A stretch of DNA of 64,000 nucleotides from Phytophthora sp. 'mugwort' (lineage: Eukaryota > Oomycota > Peronosporomycetes > Peronosporales > Peronosporaceae): the NCBI GenBank assembly GCA_033558025.1, contig JAUCEF010000016.1, positions 1,984,001 through 2,048,000 of the forward strand, given 5' to 3'. Made by a program: the position numbers and the translations under genes. Below are positions 43,297 to 54,716 of the stretch, in pieces. The notes beneath the pieces are model-generated. The model saw nothing but the letters and a program-made list of their open reading frames with translations, was not told where the DNA came from and made no database searches. Numbering within the stretch: position 1 is the first letter of the stretch; every line of letters begins with the position of its first letter.

Positions 43297-44797
43297 CACC
43301 AACACCTAGCTGAAGTCTACTAGACCCAGCCGCGTCACTTTCTATTCCACACTTAGCCAATACTTATCCAGTTGCTCCTGGCCTATGTATTCTACCCTCG
43401 GTTTGCTGTAGGGACGAGGCATCTGTAAGAATGTTAATACAGTATTGACTATTGGCAATGACTAATTAATATTTGTGCGGGTATGACATTATATATTATG
43501 TTAGTTTGAAGGAGGCTATGCAATATGATATGGTATTTTCCGAGCACTGCCTTTCGACTCTCAGCTGAAGCAATAAGAAACAGCAGCCCAAGGACGTCAA
43601 GATTTTGAATTTGCGACTCGCGACCTCCGTGTCATGCAACGAGGCGTGCTACGGAATTGTTCGTGGTGTGACCCCCCCCCCCTTTCTCATATCGGCGACC
43701 GCGTTGCTCAAGCTGCTCGATTGAAGATGCAACGGGAAGGTTCACTGTACGTACAATATCGGCGAGGACAACGTATCCCAGACGATACGCTGATTCTCAG
43801 CTCGGTCCTCAAGTGCTGCGAAAACGTGTTCATCTCGTCTTTTTCGATCTTTGTGTCGAGAATGTCCCCGTGCAGTTTTTTCGCGCACATTTTTGTGCTT
43901 GAAGAGCTTGTTATTAGCACATCCGAGAGCTCATTTCTGTGCCAAGGAGGACCCGCACCACCTCGTCACAATCCGAGCAAGCAGAACCAGGTCACGAACG
44001 ATCTTATGCTGGTAATCATCTCTAAAAAAACTCGGCGTGTATGCGTCTGGTGTCCAGTGCGAGACCCTGATTAACGCCTCCTTTCCCTTTCTAATTTAGT
44101 TCACCGACACGACGGGATATATACTGAAGTCGTTGGAATTCCGCAAAAATCGCCCAATGCGAGTGCGAAGCGAGTCAATCTTCAGCTACCTGACCTAAGC
44201 AAGCGGCACCACGACATTTTCCTCCGCTTTCGGTGTCTGGAGACGTGCACGGCGCGAAATACGAAATTGTCAACTTGCGGCGTTAATGGATAACTCAGTT
44301 TCCCCTATCCGTGCTGGAGCTGCTGCGGGCTTGTTGGAACGTGGAATACCCGTGCAAGTCGAGTGGAATATGACAGTCGCTATTGCTTCCAGCTCTTCGC
44401 CATTTTGCCTTTCACATCCGAGAAAAGGTGGCCCCACTCGCTCAACGAATGCGACGCTACGGCGCTCACCGGAAAGAGTGCGTTCGTCTCGGAAAGAGAA
44501 CAGCACCAAAGCGGAAGCGGAATGCCGAACGAAGGTGCTTGCCATGAACTCGTGATCTAATTCGCATTGAAAATGAAGCAACACGGCATCATCAAGAGTG
44601 CCGACATATTCTTGACGCACTTTATGAGGGATGTATCCCCAGTGAATTCCAGATTCGATTACAGTTAAGAAAAATCTAAACTATTTTTTTGATGGACATC
44701 GCTCTCTCTATCCAGCAACAATACATTTGTTTTTCATTGATTGACATTCTTTTTTCATTGATTGATTGTACGTTCACTGTGTTGGCGTTCTCCATCG
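43297..44797. other. Long region with unidentified coding-like pieces
   Basis: Frames at 43634-44074 and 44286-44660 on the plus strand show no recognised domain. One piece near 44560-44660 reads NEATRHHQECRHILDALYEG in a frame with charged, helical composition and could be the tail of a transposon-encoded protein. A C-run at 43673-43682. The last 100 bases are the T-rich upstream region of the dynamin gene. Confidence 0.3.
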
Positions 44798-47047
44798 ATG
44801 GAGAACACACAAACGGTCGAACTCGCATTTTTCAACTTTCCCCAGTCGAGTCAACCGTCTCCACCTACCAACAAGATGACCAAGACTTCCAAGAACGGTT
44901 TGTTCGCCCACATTAAGGCTCAAGAAGAGCGGAAATTGGTCGACAAGCTTCGTGACATTGGCCTCGGTCAGTACATCGAGCTCCCTCAAATCGCAGTCAT
45001 GGGTGACACATCCAGTGGTAAATCGTCGCTGTTGTCGGCTCTCTCGGGCGTCTCCTTCCCGTCAAACGACCAACTCACCACGAGATGTCCGACTCAACTC
45101 ATCCTGACTCGCGCCGACACTTTCTGTGGCACTGTAAGACTCGTCCGGTTTCAAGCCAATGCCGTCGGAAGTGGCGACAACGACGAAGGCGAGGAGAAGG
45201 AAAACCTGAACCAACTGGACGACGTGCCCATTGCCATCACCAAACTCACCCAGAAACTCATTGACGAAGGCCAATACATCAGCGATGATCAGATCGTGCT
45301 CGAGATGAGCGGCCCCGAGCTGCCCAATCTGACGCTCACGGATCTGCCAGGTCTTGTCCGCACGGTTGGGGACCACGAGGACCAGAGTATCATTCCCAGA
45401 GTGCGTCAGATGGTGGATCGATACATGAAGCAGGAACGTACTGTGATTATTGCTGTCGCGCCCGCGAACGTTGATATGCACAACACGGAGATTCTACAGG
45501 TGGCTCAAGAAGCTGACCCGAATGGCACACGCACTATCGCAGTGGTGACAAAAGTGGATTTGGTGGATGCTGGTGCTGAGCGGGCAGTGCACGATTTGTT
45601 ATTGAACAAGAAGAAGCGGATGCACTTGGGCTATCATGCAGTCAAGTGTCGTAGCCAACGTGAACTAACCAAGGGAACGAGCATCGAGAAGGGGTTGGCA
45701 AATGAAATGACCTTTTTCGGTCAGCACGAGTATTGGTGCCACTTGCCGACGCATTTGTGGGGCGTTCCGAGGCTGACGGAGCGCTTGGTGTCGATTTTGC
45801 AAGATAATATCCGGCGTTCCTTGCCGGCGGTGATCGCGGAGATCAGTTCTCGCATCGCTGAGACTCACAAGTCTCTGTCGAGTTTGGGAACGCCATTAGA
45901 GACTCCAGGAGCTCAACGTCAGCAGTTTGGCAAGTGGGTGAACCAATATTTGCGTTTAATGGAAGCCGCGATGAGCGGACAGTATGAACTACTGCCATCT
46001 ACGTCCTCAACGCGTTCACGCCGCTCGCCAGAGAAGAGCGAAGGTGGCAAATCCCCGCTAGACATCAATGCTCGACTGCGGGCGGTGCTTCGTGTGGAGG
46101 AAGGCGCGTTCCAGGAGGCTATCGCCGAAACGAAGGGCCATATTATTGGAGCTGAAAGGGAGAAAGCTTCTGGAGAAGTAGCGATCGGAGATGCCGTACA
46201 GATTGAAATTGCTGGCCAATGGTGCAGTGGGCGCGTGAAGGAAATTAACGGAACTGAGATTTTCTGTCCAGAGTTGGACACCCAGTGGGTTGCAAGCGGA
46301 CGCTGGCGCTTTGATAAACGCGCAGTGTTGAAACAGTTTATTCGAGAGAACCGCGGCGATGAACTTGCCATTTTCCCGTCGTACCAAGTGTTTTGCAACC
46401 TGTTCCGTCAGTGTGTGGACAAGTGGGGGCCACCGACAGAGAAGCTCCTGGGCGATTACCAAAACCAAACAAAGTTGGTCTCCGACTTCGTCTCTGGTAA
46501 GGTGCGCGCTACCTCGCGAGTCGTGCAGTTCATCCGAAGCACGGCCGCGGATGTGCTTGATCGCATTGTGGAGGCGGCTCATCAAGAGATGGAGACTCTG
46601 TTGCGCGCTGAAGGGCGTCCGTACACGCAAGACGAGCGGTTGTTTGAGGAACTGGATGAGAAACGCGTGGAGGCCCTCGAAGAGCACGTGAAGGCTGCAG
46701 TTCCTGTCGATTCGAGTGGAAATGTGCCTCTCAGCAAAATCATGAAGGCCATTAAGGAAGTTGTGCTCTCAGTGGAGGAGCGAGAGGCGCGTGAGATGGA
46801 GGTGGCGTTGAGAGCGTACTTAGATGTGGCAGTGCCCCGATTCGTCGATGCCATTCCAATGCGGCTGAACGACTTGGTCCTGCGCCACTTTGTCGCCGAG
46901 ATGAAAAACGAGCTTAACGGGTTGACGGATGAGAAGCTTGCGAGGTTGATGCAGGACTCGGAGCACAAGATGGCTGAGCGCCAGCAACTTAAGGACGAAC
47001 TCGCCTGTCTTGCCAACGCCAAGAAGGAGATCGAGCTGGTCTGCTAA
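44798..47047 (+). CDS. Dynamin-family GTPase (Mx/dynamin-related)
   Basis: A 749-residue large GTPase from the ATG at 44798; another ATG at 44876 (MTKTSKNGLFAHI) is an alternative start, and upstream in-frame sequence has no ATG. G1 GDTSSGKS (69-76), a Thr switch in TTRCPTQL, G3 DLPG (182-185) and G4 TKVD (251-254) are all present. A helical stalk follows, with an insertion around 400-420 rich in Ser/Arg (TSSTRSRRSPEKSEGGKSP), and a C-terminal effector-type helix region at about 660-749 (EREAREMEVALRAYL, HKMAERQQLKDEL). There is no PH or proline-rich domain, so it resembles Mx/fungal-type dynamin-related proteins acting in membrane fission or organelle division; oomycetes have several of these. 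Intact, single exon. Confidence 0.93.
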   Translation: MENTQTVELAFFNFPQSSQPSPPTNKMTKTSKNGLFAHIKAQEERKLVDKLRDIGLGQYIELPQIAVMGDTSSGKSSLLSALSGVSFPSNDQLTTRCPTQLILTRADTFCGTVRLVRFQANAVGSGDNDEGEEKENLNQLDDVPIAITKLTQKLIDEGQYISDDQIVLEMSGPELPNLTLTDLPGLVRTVGDHEDQSIIPRVRQMVDRYMKQERTVIIAVAPANVDMHNTEILQVAQEADPNGTRTIAVVTKVDLVDAGAERAVHDLLLNKKKRMHLGYHAVKCRSQRELTKGTSIEKGLANEMTFFGQHEYWCHLPTHLWGVPRLTERLVSILQDNIRRSLPAVIAEISSRIAETHKSLSSLGTPLETPGAQRQQFGKWVNQYLRLMEAAMSGQYELLPSTSSTRSRRSPEKSEGGKSPLDINARLRAVLRVEEGAFQEAIAETKGHIIGAEREKASGEVAIGDAVQIEIAGQWCSGRVKEINGTEIFCPELDTQWVASGRWRFDKRAVLKQFIRENRGDELAIFPSYQVFCNLFRQCVDKWGPPTEKLLGDYQNQTKLVSDFVSGKVRATSRVVQFIRSTAADVLDRIVEAAHQEMETLLRAEGRPYTQDERLFEELDEKRVEALEEHVKAAVPVDSSGNVPLSKIMKAIKEVVLSVEEREAREMEVALRAYLDVAVPRFVDAIPMRLNDLVLRHFVAEMKNELNGLTDEKLARLMQDSEHKMAERQQLKDELACLANAKKEIELVC

Positions 47048-48973
47048 TTCAGTTTAGCCGACAATAACCGAGATACTATGATCTTGATTTAGTAGCAACA
47101 AGAAATTTGATTTTCTAACTACTTAATAAAAATAACTTTTCCGAGCCTGTGTCTGCTGGTTGTGGTGCTTGCGGTAGCAGTTATGTATCAACTAGGTCGT
47201 CTACGTCTTGGCTGGGAATACCTGGGGTGTGACGCAGTTGGCGATTTGCGTTTCTAATTTTTTTATCTGAAGGCTTCCGTGTGAAAGTAACTACATGTTG
47301 TCGCTAAGGCACGAGCAGAAAGCAATGTCATTCGCCTAAGCAGCAATATCGCTTATCCGTATGGTAAACAAGCTGTATGATTGGCAATCACTGATTGCGG
47401 TCAAACGAAGGTTTAGTGATTTGGGGTTTGAATCCTGGAATAATCTCGAAATAGATTGGATTTTTAGTCCTCGTAAATCTCAGATTTGGTATCTCGAGCT
47501 ACACGCAGGAATCTCTCCACGCACAACACGATCAACTCCAAGGTTCGAGGCGCTTGCCAGCCTGACCTCTTGCATTCCCCGATCCAGGCTTCGAATATCC
47601 ATTCGATCCCTGGTTGGTCGGGAGATCACTGTGTAACAGATCTGTGTTAGGTGGTTGTCCGCCATTGGTTTCCTTTCCTGCCGTCAAAGCATCCCCTCAC
47701 ACCCTGGATTAAGTCGAACGTCGACCACCCAACACTTACCTCGTACCTCGATCCGGCTCGATCTCCCTCTATCTTCATATCTGGGGACGCCTTTCTCACC
47801 GATCTGGCCATTTCTTGGGGATCTGATATTCTTGGTTGACGCTTCTCCACAACCGCCCCTTGTCCGAAGAAGGCCGTACAGCGGCCACGCTCCGGTCACA
47901 CTTCTTAATCTTCGTCCCAACAAGCCGTTTACTTCCAATTTGTCCTTCGAATTCAAAAGAAATTCCAATATCGAAATATCCATCAGATCCGTGAGTTGCT
48001 CCATCCACAAGAACTGAAAACCCCATACACGCGTAAGATAATTCGAAGAGCGACAAGGTTGACAGCGACCAATGTATGTAAATACCGGCCAATTAATCAT
48101 TCACTAGGTCGGCATGTTTTGCGCTTCCAATCGCGGCGCCAAATATCATAAAAAGCTTCGTGATAGCTCGGAAACTAACCATGGCGTTTAAACACTGAAT
48201 TACAGTCTCGAATTGTAAACGGTCTGGTACAATGTGCGAGTATACTTTTGGGTGTTTCCGTACCAATTTGCTCCTCCAAAAAGCCGTCCGAGTCTACACG
48301 AGCGATGAACTCAATGTCTTGATTTTCCTCGGGAACAAGTACACCCATCGCGGTTCCAGGCGTAACGCTAGCTATCTTCAAACTACGGTGCCGAGCGCGA
48401 CGCTGGGCACTGACGTGTAAAACGTCCGTGGACGCCCCGTTCCCTTCTTGGGACAACTGAAACTCCAGCTGTCGCGAGTGTTCTCGCCGCGTAACCAGGT
48501 GTATCGCGTGAGGTCACGTTTTCTTTTACCCGCAATACTTGCAACTCTCATTACTGATATGGCGGCAGATCCGCTCCTTCTGGCGGTCACCGTTGCCATG
48601 TCCATGGAAGCTCTTCGCACCGTCTTTACCAGGACGGAAGTCTTCCAGATCTGCTTTGCAAACGAGCAAGTCGCGAATTAATAGATCTACACTTTCTCGT
48701 ATTTCAAGATGGTAGCTGTGGCTCCCTGAATGAAACGATGAGAGCACAGTGGATCGGTCAAAAAACGTTATACGCGAAGAGCTGTTTTTGGGAAGCTGTT
48801 GGAACTCCGCATATTTTACTTTATGCTAATATTTTATAAGGTTGACGATGTTGTCCCTACGAAATCTGGTGAAACCTTTTCGTGTGGTGGGGTTTCCGCT
48901 TTTCTTTAGACAGTACTGCAGCCATTGGTGATTGTGTGTTGTCTTCTTCTCTCTGCCAAAACAAAGTGCGATT
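47048..48973. other. Long intergenic region with a dispersed repeat
   Basis: Apart from the repeat at 47298-47551 no feature is recognised. Minus-strand frames at 47684-48100, 48175-48456 and 48378-48620 show no motif. Confidence 0.4.
47298..47551. repeat. Dispersed repeat copy A (pairs with 55310-55581)
   Basis: Shares blocks with 55310-55581 in the same orientation: AAGCAATGTCATTCGCC, AAGCAGCAATA, GATTGCGGTCAAACGA and CGCACAACACGATCAACTC followed by AAGGTTCGAGGC. Intervening sequence has diverged. Nature unknown; it may be an LTR or a non-autonomous element. Confidence 0.75.
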
Positions 48974-49220
48974 TTAGAACTTGCAAATAGCTTCCACAAC
49001 TTCACCATTTAAACTGGTAACCGACCGAATACCAAGGTCCATGCCCGCCTTGGCCTTAGCGGCAAAGAAGGCATCAATGACCTCGCACTGCTCACGAGGC
49101 AGTGACCAATGTCTGGTGACACAGTACTTTGTGCCCGGCACGAGATCGATCTCACGCCTGAAACCACCATCCGATGGGAGTTGAGATGGTGGGTCCTTGG
49201 ACCACGAGGACAAGAAATGC
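48974..49220 (-). pseudogene. Gypsy reverse transcriptase N-terminal fragment
   Basis: On the minus strand PSQLPSDGGFRREIDLVPG, TKYCVTRHWSLPREQ and VIDAFFAAKAKAGM match the region just before the RT core of the gypsy element at 37150-37340, in a cleaner form. Only about 80 codons survive. Both ends stop abruptly in unrelated DNA. Confidence 0.7.
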
Positions 49221-50514
49221 TGGTGGGTTTCTGGATCTCTTAACTTGGTTTGCTTTAGCTTCAGCGGATACTGTGAGTTTGCCGGTGGCATTCGGTTCCT
49301 CCCTATTCTCTCGGTGGAGCCATACCTACCTACGTAGATGTGAAAGCGAGAGTGAGACCCTGTCGTTTTTGCGTAGTGCTGCTAGTTAATGCTAGATTGA
49401 AACGAATGCACTAAGCGGTTGCAACCATCGTGTCCTTTCGAGCTCGTCTTTTCAAATAGGCACTAGGCGAGACACCAATTAGGCATCCTGTACTTTTTCG
49501 TAACAGAATGCCTAAATAGCAGAGGCCTGGATATGAAATGTAATATGAAATCAAATGTTTAGCTCAATACGAGAGCCACCCACAGGAATGACGGATCCAA
49601 TTTCAATCTGCGACAGTCCCTGCTACTGCAGCTGCAGCACGGTGCATTCGGACTGTTGCGCTGTGTGCCACCATATTTGGTGTCGCATAAATTCCAATCA
49701 TCACGCATTTTCTTCACTGTCTCATCACCAAGTTAGTCGACAGCTCGGAGGTACTCAACTTCGTCTCGAGTAGGGCCCTTTTTTTTTTGTACTTCCGCAT
49801 GTGGGCCGTGTTTGTGATCCACCACCACCACGGCGGGCCGTCTTTGCTTAGCTTGCGTTTTTGAAAGTGAGAAGAAAACTGCTGCTAAAAAAAAAAATCC
49901 GCTTGTCCTCGGTTGTAATTGCGGTAACACGGGTTACCGTCAAACGTTTAGTCAGATTCTGTTGTCTGTGCGTCTCGTAGTTCTCGCTGCACCTCACGAA
50001 TTCCCTTCACATACCTGTCTCGATTGAAACAACGCGGATGAGAAGCTTGGCGATCCACTTGAGGTGAACTTCACTCTCAAGCTCGATAACAGGAGTGAGC
50101 GATTCCCATCCGTCGTATCCATAGTCTCGTCATCGTCAGCACTGTCATATTCCTCGACACCGAAGTCTTCGTCAGTAGGCTCGTCTGTCATTCCTCCTCT
50201 GATGAATTAAGAAGCTCCGGCACTGACATCATGGCAAACGAGTGGCTGCGGCGAGTTATTGAAAAAGCTGCCGGGATGGTTGATTGTGAGAGCACAAATG
50301 GCTACGAGTACGAAGTAGGTGGTACAACCGGTTGTTCTCTTAAAGAGGAGGAATAAATTGTTGTTTTCTTATCATTGAAGAGGGAATCATCAATGTATTG
50401 AGTTTGATATGCCGGTAAGGAAATAGGCCACTTGATTGGCATCAAACCAGCTAAGTACGATGTATCACCCCGATTTTTCTCTCATAAAAAATCGTAGGGC
50501 TGCCATCGAACGAA
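49221..50514. other. Intergenic region with acidic coding-like piece
   Basis: A minus-strand frame at 49994-50191 (MTDEPTDEDFGVEEYDSADD) and another at 49733-49930 with RDEVEYLRAVD look like pieces of a transposon protein, but no family is recognised. A plus-strand frame of 41 codons (50231-50356, MANEWLRRVIEKAAGM) is open from ATG to TAA and unidentified. Confidence 0.3.
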
Positions 50515-53154
50515 ATGCTGACAGTCCGACGCAGTCTCCGGGCGGCGTCGTCGCTGCTGCGTCAGTCCGTGCACCTTTCTCAACCGCTGCACCGCACTCT
50601 CCTGGTATTCACCTTAATATCATCACCGTCTTTTCCCGTTCTTGCTCTCTCCCAGTCATTCTCGCAAAATCTAGGAAACGATGTGCGCCGAAGGGCTGCC
50701 CCGATGGACCTGGCCACTACGCTGCAGACGTTCCAAGAAATTCGGCGCGAGGGGGGCGCAAATTTGACGTATATCCAGGCGTCGACCCTTGTAGTCTCCC
50801 TGGTCAAGCACAAATGTCTCGACGAGTACGTAGATTTGCTGCGCATATGTCAAGAACGCGGGGTGCAGCTGAAAGCCTCCGCCCGCCGCATCGGCTTCAG
50901 CTTTCTGTGTGACAAGAAGGAGTTTGAGCTAGCGCTGAAGGAATTTGAGAGTTTACGCAGCGATGAAAACAGTAATCTGAAGCCCTGGGTCTTCGCCGGG
51001 GGGCTGATTGCGGCGACCAAGTTGAATCGACCGAACGATGTGAAGGACATTTTCCAACACCTTTTGAAGGGTAACGAGCATGCGGAAGCTAGCGGGGAGG
51101 ACGTGTACGAGATGATGAAGGAGGTGCGGGATCGGGGTATACAGCTGTCGGAGTTCGCTCTTCAGGTGCTCGCCGGTTTTGCTGCGAAATCATACCAGCC
51201 GGATATGGCGTTGGAAGTTTTCTCGATGATTCAAGAAGAGGGGTTTGAGCTGACGCTTGATGTGTATTCATCGGTGTTGGCGGCTTGTTCCGGTGGCAAA
51301 CGGTGGAACGATACGATCAGGGTATTTGAGGAAATGCCTGAAGCCCTAGTCCCGCTGCTGGACGGGAGTACTCTGGGTCGCGTGATTGTGGCGCACAATC
51401 ACAGTGAGGATAACGACTTGAAGTCACGAGGTTTGGACATTTTTGGCCACCACAAAGCAAAGTGGAATGTTTTTGCGTGTGTAGCAGCGCTAGAGGGACT
51501 ACTCCGGACTGGCCAATTCGAGGAACTTTTCGCTCTCGCTAATGATATGCAACACCATGGAATTAAATGGGAGTCTACAGTCTGCAAAGTGGTAGCGTTA
51601 GCGTATATGCACAAGGGGTCAATCGAGAAGGCACGGACGTTTGTTCGTACAAATGCCAAGGTCATGAAATACCACGATATTTGTTTTTGCTATCATGAAC
51701 TGATTGAGCATTACGCCATCAAGAATGGCGATTTCAAAGAAGCTTGTCAAGTTTACCTGGAGATGATAGACAATAAGCTGACGCTAACGTCTGTTGAATG
51801 GTGCAATGCGCTGGAACTTGCTCTACGGCTTCCAGACACGACCATGTATTGGAGGTTGCGCAGTAAGTTGCGGGCGGACGCTCGCGGTGGCATTTCGGAA
51901 CATTTGCTTTTGCCACCTCCGAAGCGCTCAGAACAGCAACAAAACGGGGCAAAACGTGACATGCCCTTGGTTGCGGCTGAAGCACTGAAGCGTTTCCACG
52001 ACATTCAAAAAAATAACGGCAAGGGTCTTACAGTGAATGTAGCTTCAGAGCTCCTCGCAACGATAGCCAAGGATTCCGTCCTAGTGGGCGACTGTGTTGA
52101 AATGTGGCACTATTTCGAAGAGCAAGGGGTATTCCCGAAGCTATTCGCTCGTTTGGCTACTTTCAGTGCTTTCTATCAGGCACACAAGTACGATCACGCC
52201 TTGGAAATGTTCAAGACTTTGATGAATGACGATGGGTTTACGAGTATGTGGGCATACTCAAACGCTTTGAATACAGCCATCAAGTTGAGAAGACACTCGT
52301 CTGTGATTGAGATTTTACGTCATATGCAAGAGCATAACATCAAGATCACTGCCAACAATTACAATGACAGCATCGCGAGCTGCATGCGAGCGAATGAGTG
52401 GGTACTAGCACTTACCGTGCTGTCTGCTATGCAGAATAACCTAATGACACCTTCTAGTAGCACGTTTAATCGATTGCTAGCTGGCTGCAGAAAGGACAAA
52501 TTCTGGAATATGGTGATCGAAGTTTACAATAAAATGTCGGACGATCTCCGACAGCTGCTGGATGAGGAAGCGTTGGGCGCAGTTCTCTTGGCGCATTCTC
52601 GGGTAGAAAGCAACAAGCTTCAGTTACGCACAGTGGACATTTGCAACGCACACAAAACGACGTGCAAGCCGTTCCCGTACGAAGTGGGAATGAGTGCCCT
52701 TCTGGAAACAAAACAATATTCAGAAGTGCTCTCGCTGGCCGAGGACGCAGCGAACCAAGGCTTTAAACTGACGCCGTTGATGTGCCGCAGTGTTGTGATG
52801 GCTCACATCCGCAGCGGTTCCATGGAGCAGGCGAGGCAACTGCTAGACGAAAATGCTCGTTGCATGACCAATTTGAGTGTGGAATGCTATCGTGAGCTGA
52901 TCCAGTACTACGCGGAGGTTCGTAGCAATAAGTTAGAGGCAAGTAAGCTTTGCGTGTTGATGATGCAAAACAATTCTGTCACGAATGTCGAGGACTGGCG
53001 CACAGCACTGGAGCTTGCACTGCAACTACCAGACCGCGCGATCTACTGGGACCTGCGCAAATGGCTACGACTTCACGGAAAAGTTCCATTGAGTGAACTT
53101 CGCGAGCACCTCTTGCTGCCTGAGGACAATCATCACGCGGCAACTTTCCATTAA
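50515..53154 (+). CDS. PPR-like helical repeat protein with two homologous halves, probably mitochondrial
   Basis: An intact 879-residue single-exon protein. The N terminus MLTVRRSLRAASSLLRQSVH is rich in Arg, Ser and Leu and lacks acidic residues, as in a mitochondrial presequence. The body consists of helical-hairpin repeats of the pentatricopeptide type (for example DVYSSVLAACSGGKRWNDTI and TFNRLLAGCRKDKFWNMVIE), which in relatives bind organellar RNA. Residues about 68-468 and 488-873 are homologous along their whole length. Both start with an ALKRFHDIQ / TLQTFQEIR block, both contain a LVPLLDGSTLGRVIVAH / LRQLLDEEALGAVLLAH block, and both end with ALELALRLPDTTMYWRLR...SEHLLLP / ALELALQLPDRAIYWDLR...REHLLLP. 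So the gene arose by an internal duplication. RNA target unknown. Confidence 0.9.
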   Translation: MLTVRRSLRAASSLLRQSVHLSQPLHRTLLVFTLISSPSFPVLALSQSFSQNLGNDVRRRAAPMDLATTLQTFQEIRREGGANLTYIQASTLVVSLVKHKCLDEYVDLLRICQERGVQLKASARRIGFSFLCDKKEFELALKEFESLRSDENSNLKPWVFAGGLIAATKLNRPNDVKDIFQHLLKGNEHAEASGEDVYEMMKEVRDRGIQLSEFALQVLAGFAAKSYQPDMALEVFSMIQEEGFELTLDVYSSVLAACSGGKRWNDTIRVFEEMPEALVPLLDGSTLGRVIVAHNHSEDNDLKSRGLDIFGHHKAKWNVFACVAALEGLLRTGQFEELFALANDMQHHGIKWESTVCKVVALAYMHKGSIEKARTFVRTNAKVMKYHDICFCYHELIEHYAIKNGDFKEACQVYLEMIDNKLTLTSVEWCNALELALRLPDTTMYWRLRSKLRADARGGISEHLLLPPPKRSEQQQNGAKRDMPLVAAEALKRFHDIQKNNGKGLTVNVASELLATIAKDSVLVGDCVEMWHYFEEQGVFPKLFARLATFSAFYQAHKYDHALEMFKTLMNDDGFTSMWAYSNALNTAIKLRRHSSVIEILRHMQEHNIKITANNYNDSIASCMRANEWVLALTVLSAMQNNLMTPSSSTFNRLLAGCRKDKFWNMVIEVYNKMSDDLRQLLDEEALGAVLLAHSRVESNKLQLRTVDICNAHKTTCKPFPYEVGMSALLETKQYSEVLSLAEDAANQGFKLTPLMCRSVVMAHIRSGSMEQARQLLDENARCMTNLSVECYRELIQYYAEVRSNKLEASKLCVLMMQNNSVTNVEDWRTALELALQLPDRAIYWDLRKWLRLHGKVPLSELREHLLLPEDNHHAATFH

Positions 53155-53526
53155 TGCTCGGCTTCTTCATCGCGTCGAGTGTCAAGGACGGTAGCTTGCA
53201 GATTTCACTGACCCAGTTATTAAAGTCGCCAAAGTGATAAAATAGAAGCGTGGAAGTCACTGTAACCCTCAGCCTCTCTGTTGTCGTTGAGTCTTCCACG
53301 TCGCAATACCGAAAGTTCTCCTTATTCTTTTTTAGATGTGAAAACGTATTTACCCACGAAGCACTGCTGCTGGCGAAGATTGCACTGTCCCATTTGCTGG
53401 TTATCGTCTCTAAGCAAAATCTGCGCTGCAAGGCGATCCTTTATGCGTACAGTAGTTATACATGTATATTCGATGATTTCGTGATGGCTTCTGGTACTGC
53501 CATTTATCTAACGCACTACTTCGAAA
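53155..53526. other. 3' flank of the PPR gene, no gene
   Basis: Nothing recognised apart from short frames without motifs. Confidence 0.4.
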
Positions 53527-53531
53527 TATTA

Positions 53532-54172
53532 GGGGGTGTCAAAATTGACGAAATTGACGCGGAGATCGCATGCGATTTCGCCCTGAAATGGCATGAGATT
53601 TTCGGACAAATGACATGCCATTTCGAAGTTTCGTCCAGGGGGTATCAGAATTCTGCGCATGAAAACCGCCCAGACAAGAACCCAACCGAACAATCACGGT
53701 GTTGCAATGCCAAATAGCAGTGACCACCAGCTTTTAATCGCCGAGGTCGTATACCTCCTCGTTCTCGCTATCCTCGAGTTCGACAAAACCATCGGTGGGA
53801 ACTCTGTTCTTCCTAGTGGAGTCTACAGTGGAGGAGCTGTAGGTTCTGCGTAGCGCTACTTGACAGCGAGAGCAAACTCAGCTGTGAGACGATGCCTTCA
53901 CCGCGTTATGGTTTCGGTGGTCACAGACAGATAGCGATAGTAGCATCCTCGCAGCAATGACGGCGTCAGGGAAGCTTCTTCCCCTTGATGTTGCCGGTGC
54001 CATTTGCCGTATGGGATATTGTTTGCAAATTGTATGTGCTATTTCGTGAAATCGCCCACCTCCGGAGGTTGGTGATTTCGAAATGGCATGTCATTTGCCC
54101 TAAAATCGCATGCGATTTCGACTCGAAATGGCGTGCGATTTCAGCGGCAGCTTTATTAATTCTGGCACCCCC
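53532..54172. mobile_element. MITE-like element with about 105-bp inverted repeats
   Basis: The left end GGGGGTGTCAAAATTGACG and the right end read inwards, GGGGGTGCCAGAATTAATA, start inverted repeats that extend about 105 bp, both containing ATCGCATGCGATTT and ending near GACATGCCATTTCGAA. TATTA flanks the element on both sides (53527-53531, 54173-54177). The 641-bp element has no transposase; the inner 430 bp show no coding motif. Each arm carries the perfect palindrome ATCGCATGCGAT (left) or its equivalent in the right arm. The superfamily is not certain: a TTA core would suit PIF/Harbinger, but the duplication looks like 5 bp. Confidence 0.85.
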
Positions 54173-54177
54173 TATTA

Positions 54178-54716
54178 TGTAGCGTTATCCTTCGCATTTT
54201 ATCTTAGAGTAACCACGAAATATACGCGATCGTGATGAAGCTTTGGGTTTTTTTGCACTAACAGGCATTGGTCTGAGTTCTGCCAGCTTTTACCATACTA
54301 TTAGTGGTACTTGTACACTATACAAGTATTCTGTATAAGTTGTACAGAACAAAGGGATTGGCGAGCCTAGGACATTTTTATTTGACAGTTGTAATGGGAA
54401 GCTGAGTGCTCTGCTGCAGACTCGCCAGTTTGAGGTCGTTTCCGCTGGACCATACTGCACTGTCGATCCATTGCAGTTGCGAAACTTTTCAAACGTTTTC
54501 TGAAGCTGCATTTCGTAGTCACAGGCAACTGCTCTTACGCGTTTGTGACCACTCGCCTTGAACATGATCTAAAACAATTGTAGAGCGTACTCGAGTACTT
54601 CCTCCCTATCGCGCTACCTGCTGATGCATTTAGGCTGCTCTTAGCAATATGCGCGTCTGAAAGGGTGATGATGTTGCTCTCCGACGATAACCTCATACTA
54701 CCAAACTGGTTCGGAG
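54178..54716. other. Intergenic, no gene recognised
   Basis: A minus-strand frame at 54290-54565 (VRAVACDYEMQLQKTFEKFR) looks protein-like but is unidentified. Confidence 0.3.

Noticed and set aside
44762..44797. Start of the dynamin gene before 44798
   Set aside because: The frame has no ATG before 44798; the apparent start is a TTG.
54178..54565. Possible gene on the minus strand at 54290-54565
   Set aside because: 91 codons with no recognisable motif, no promoter match and no continuation.
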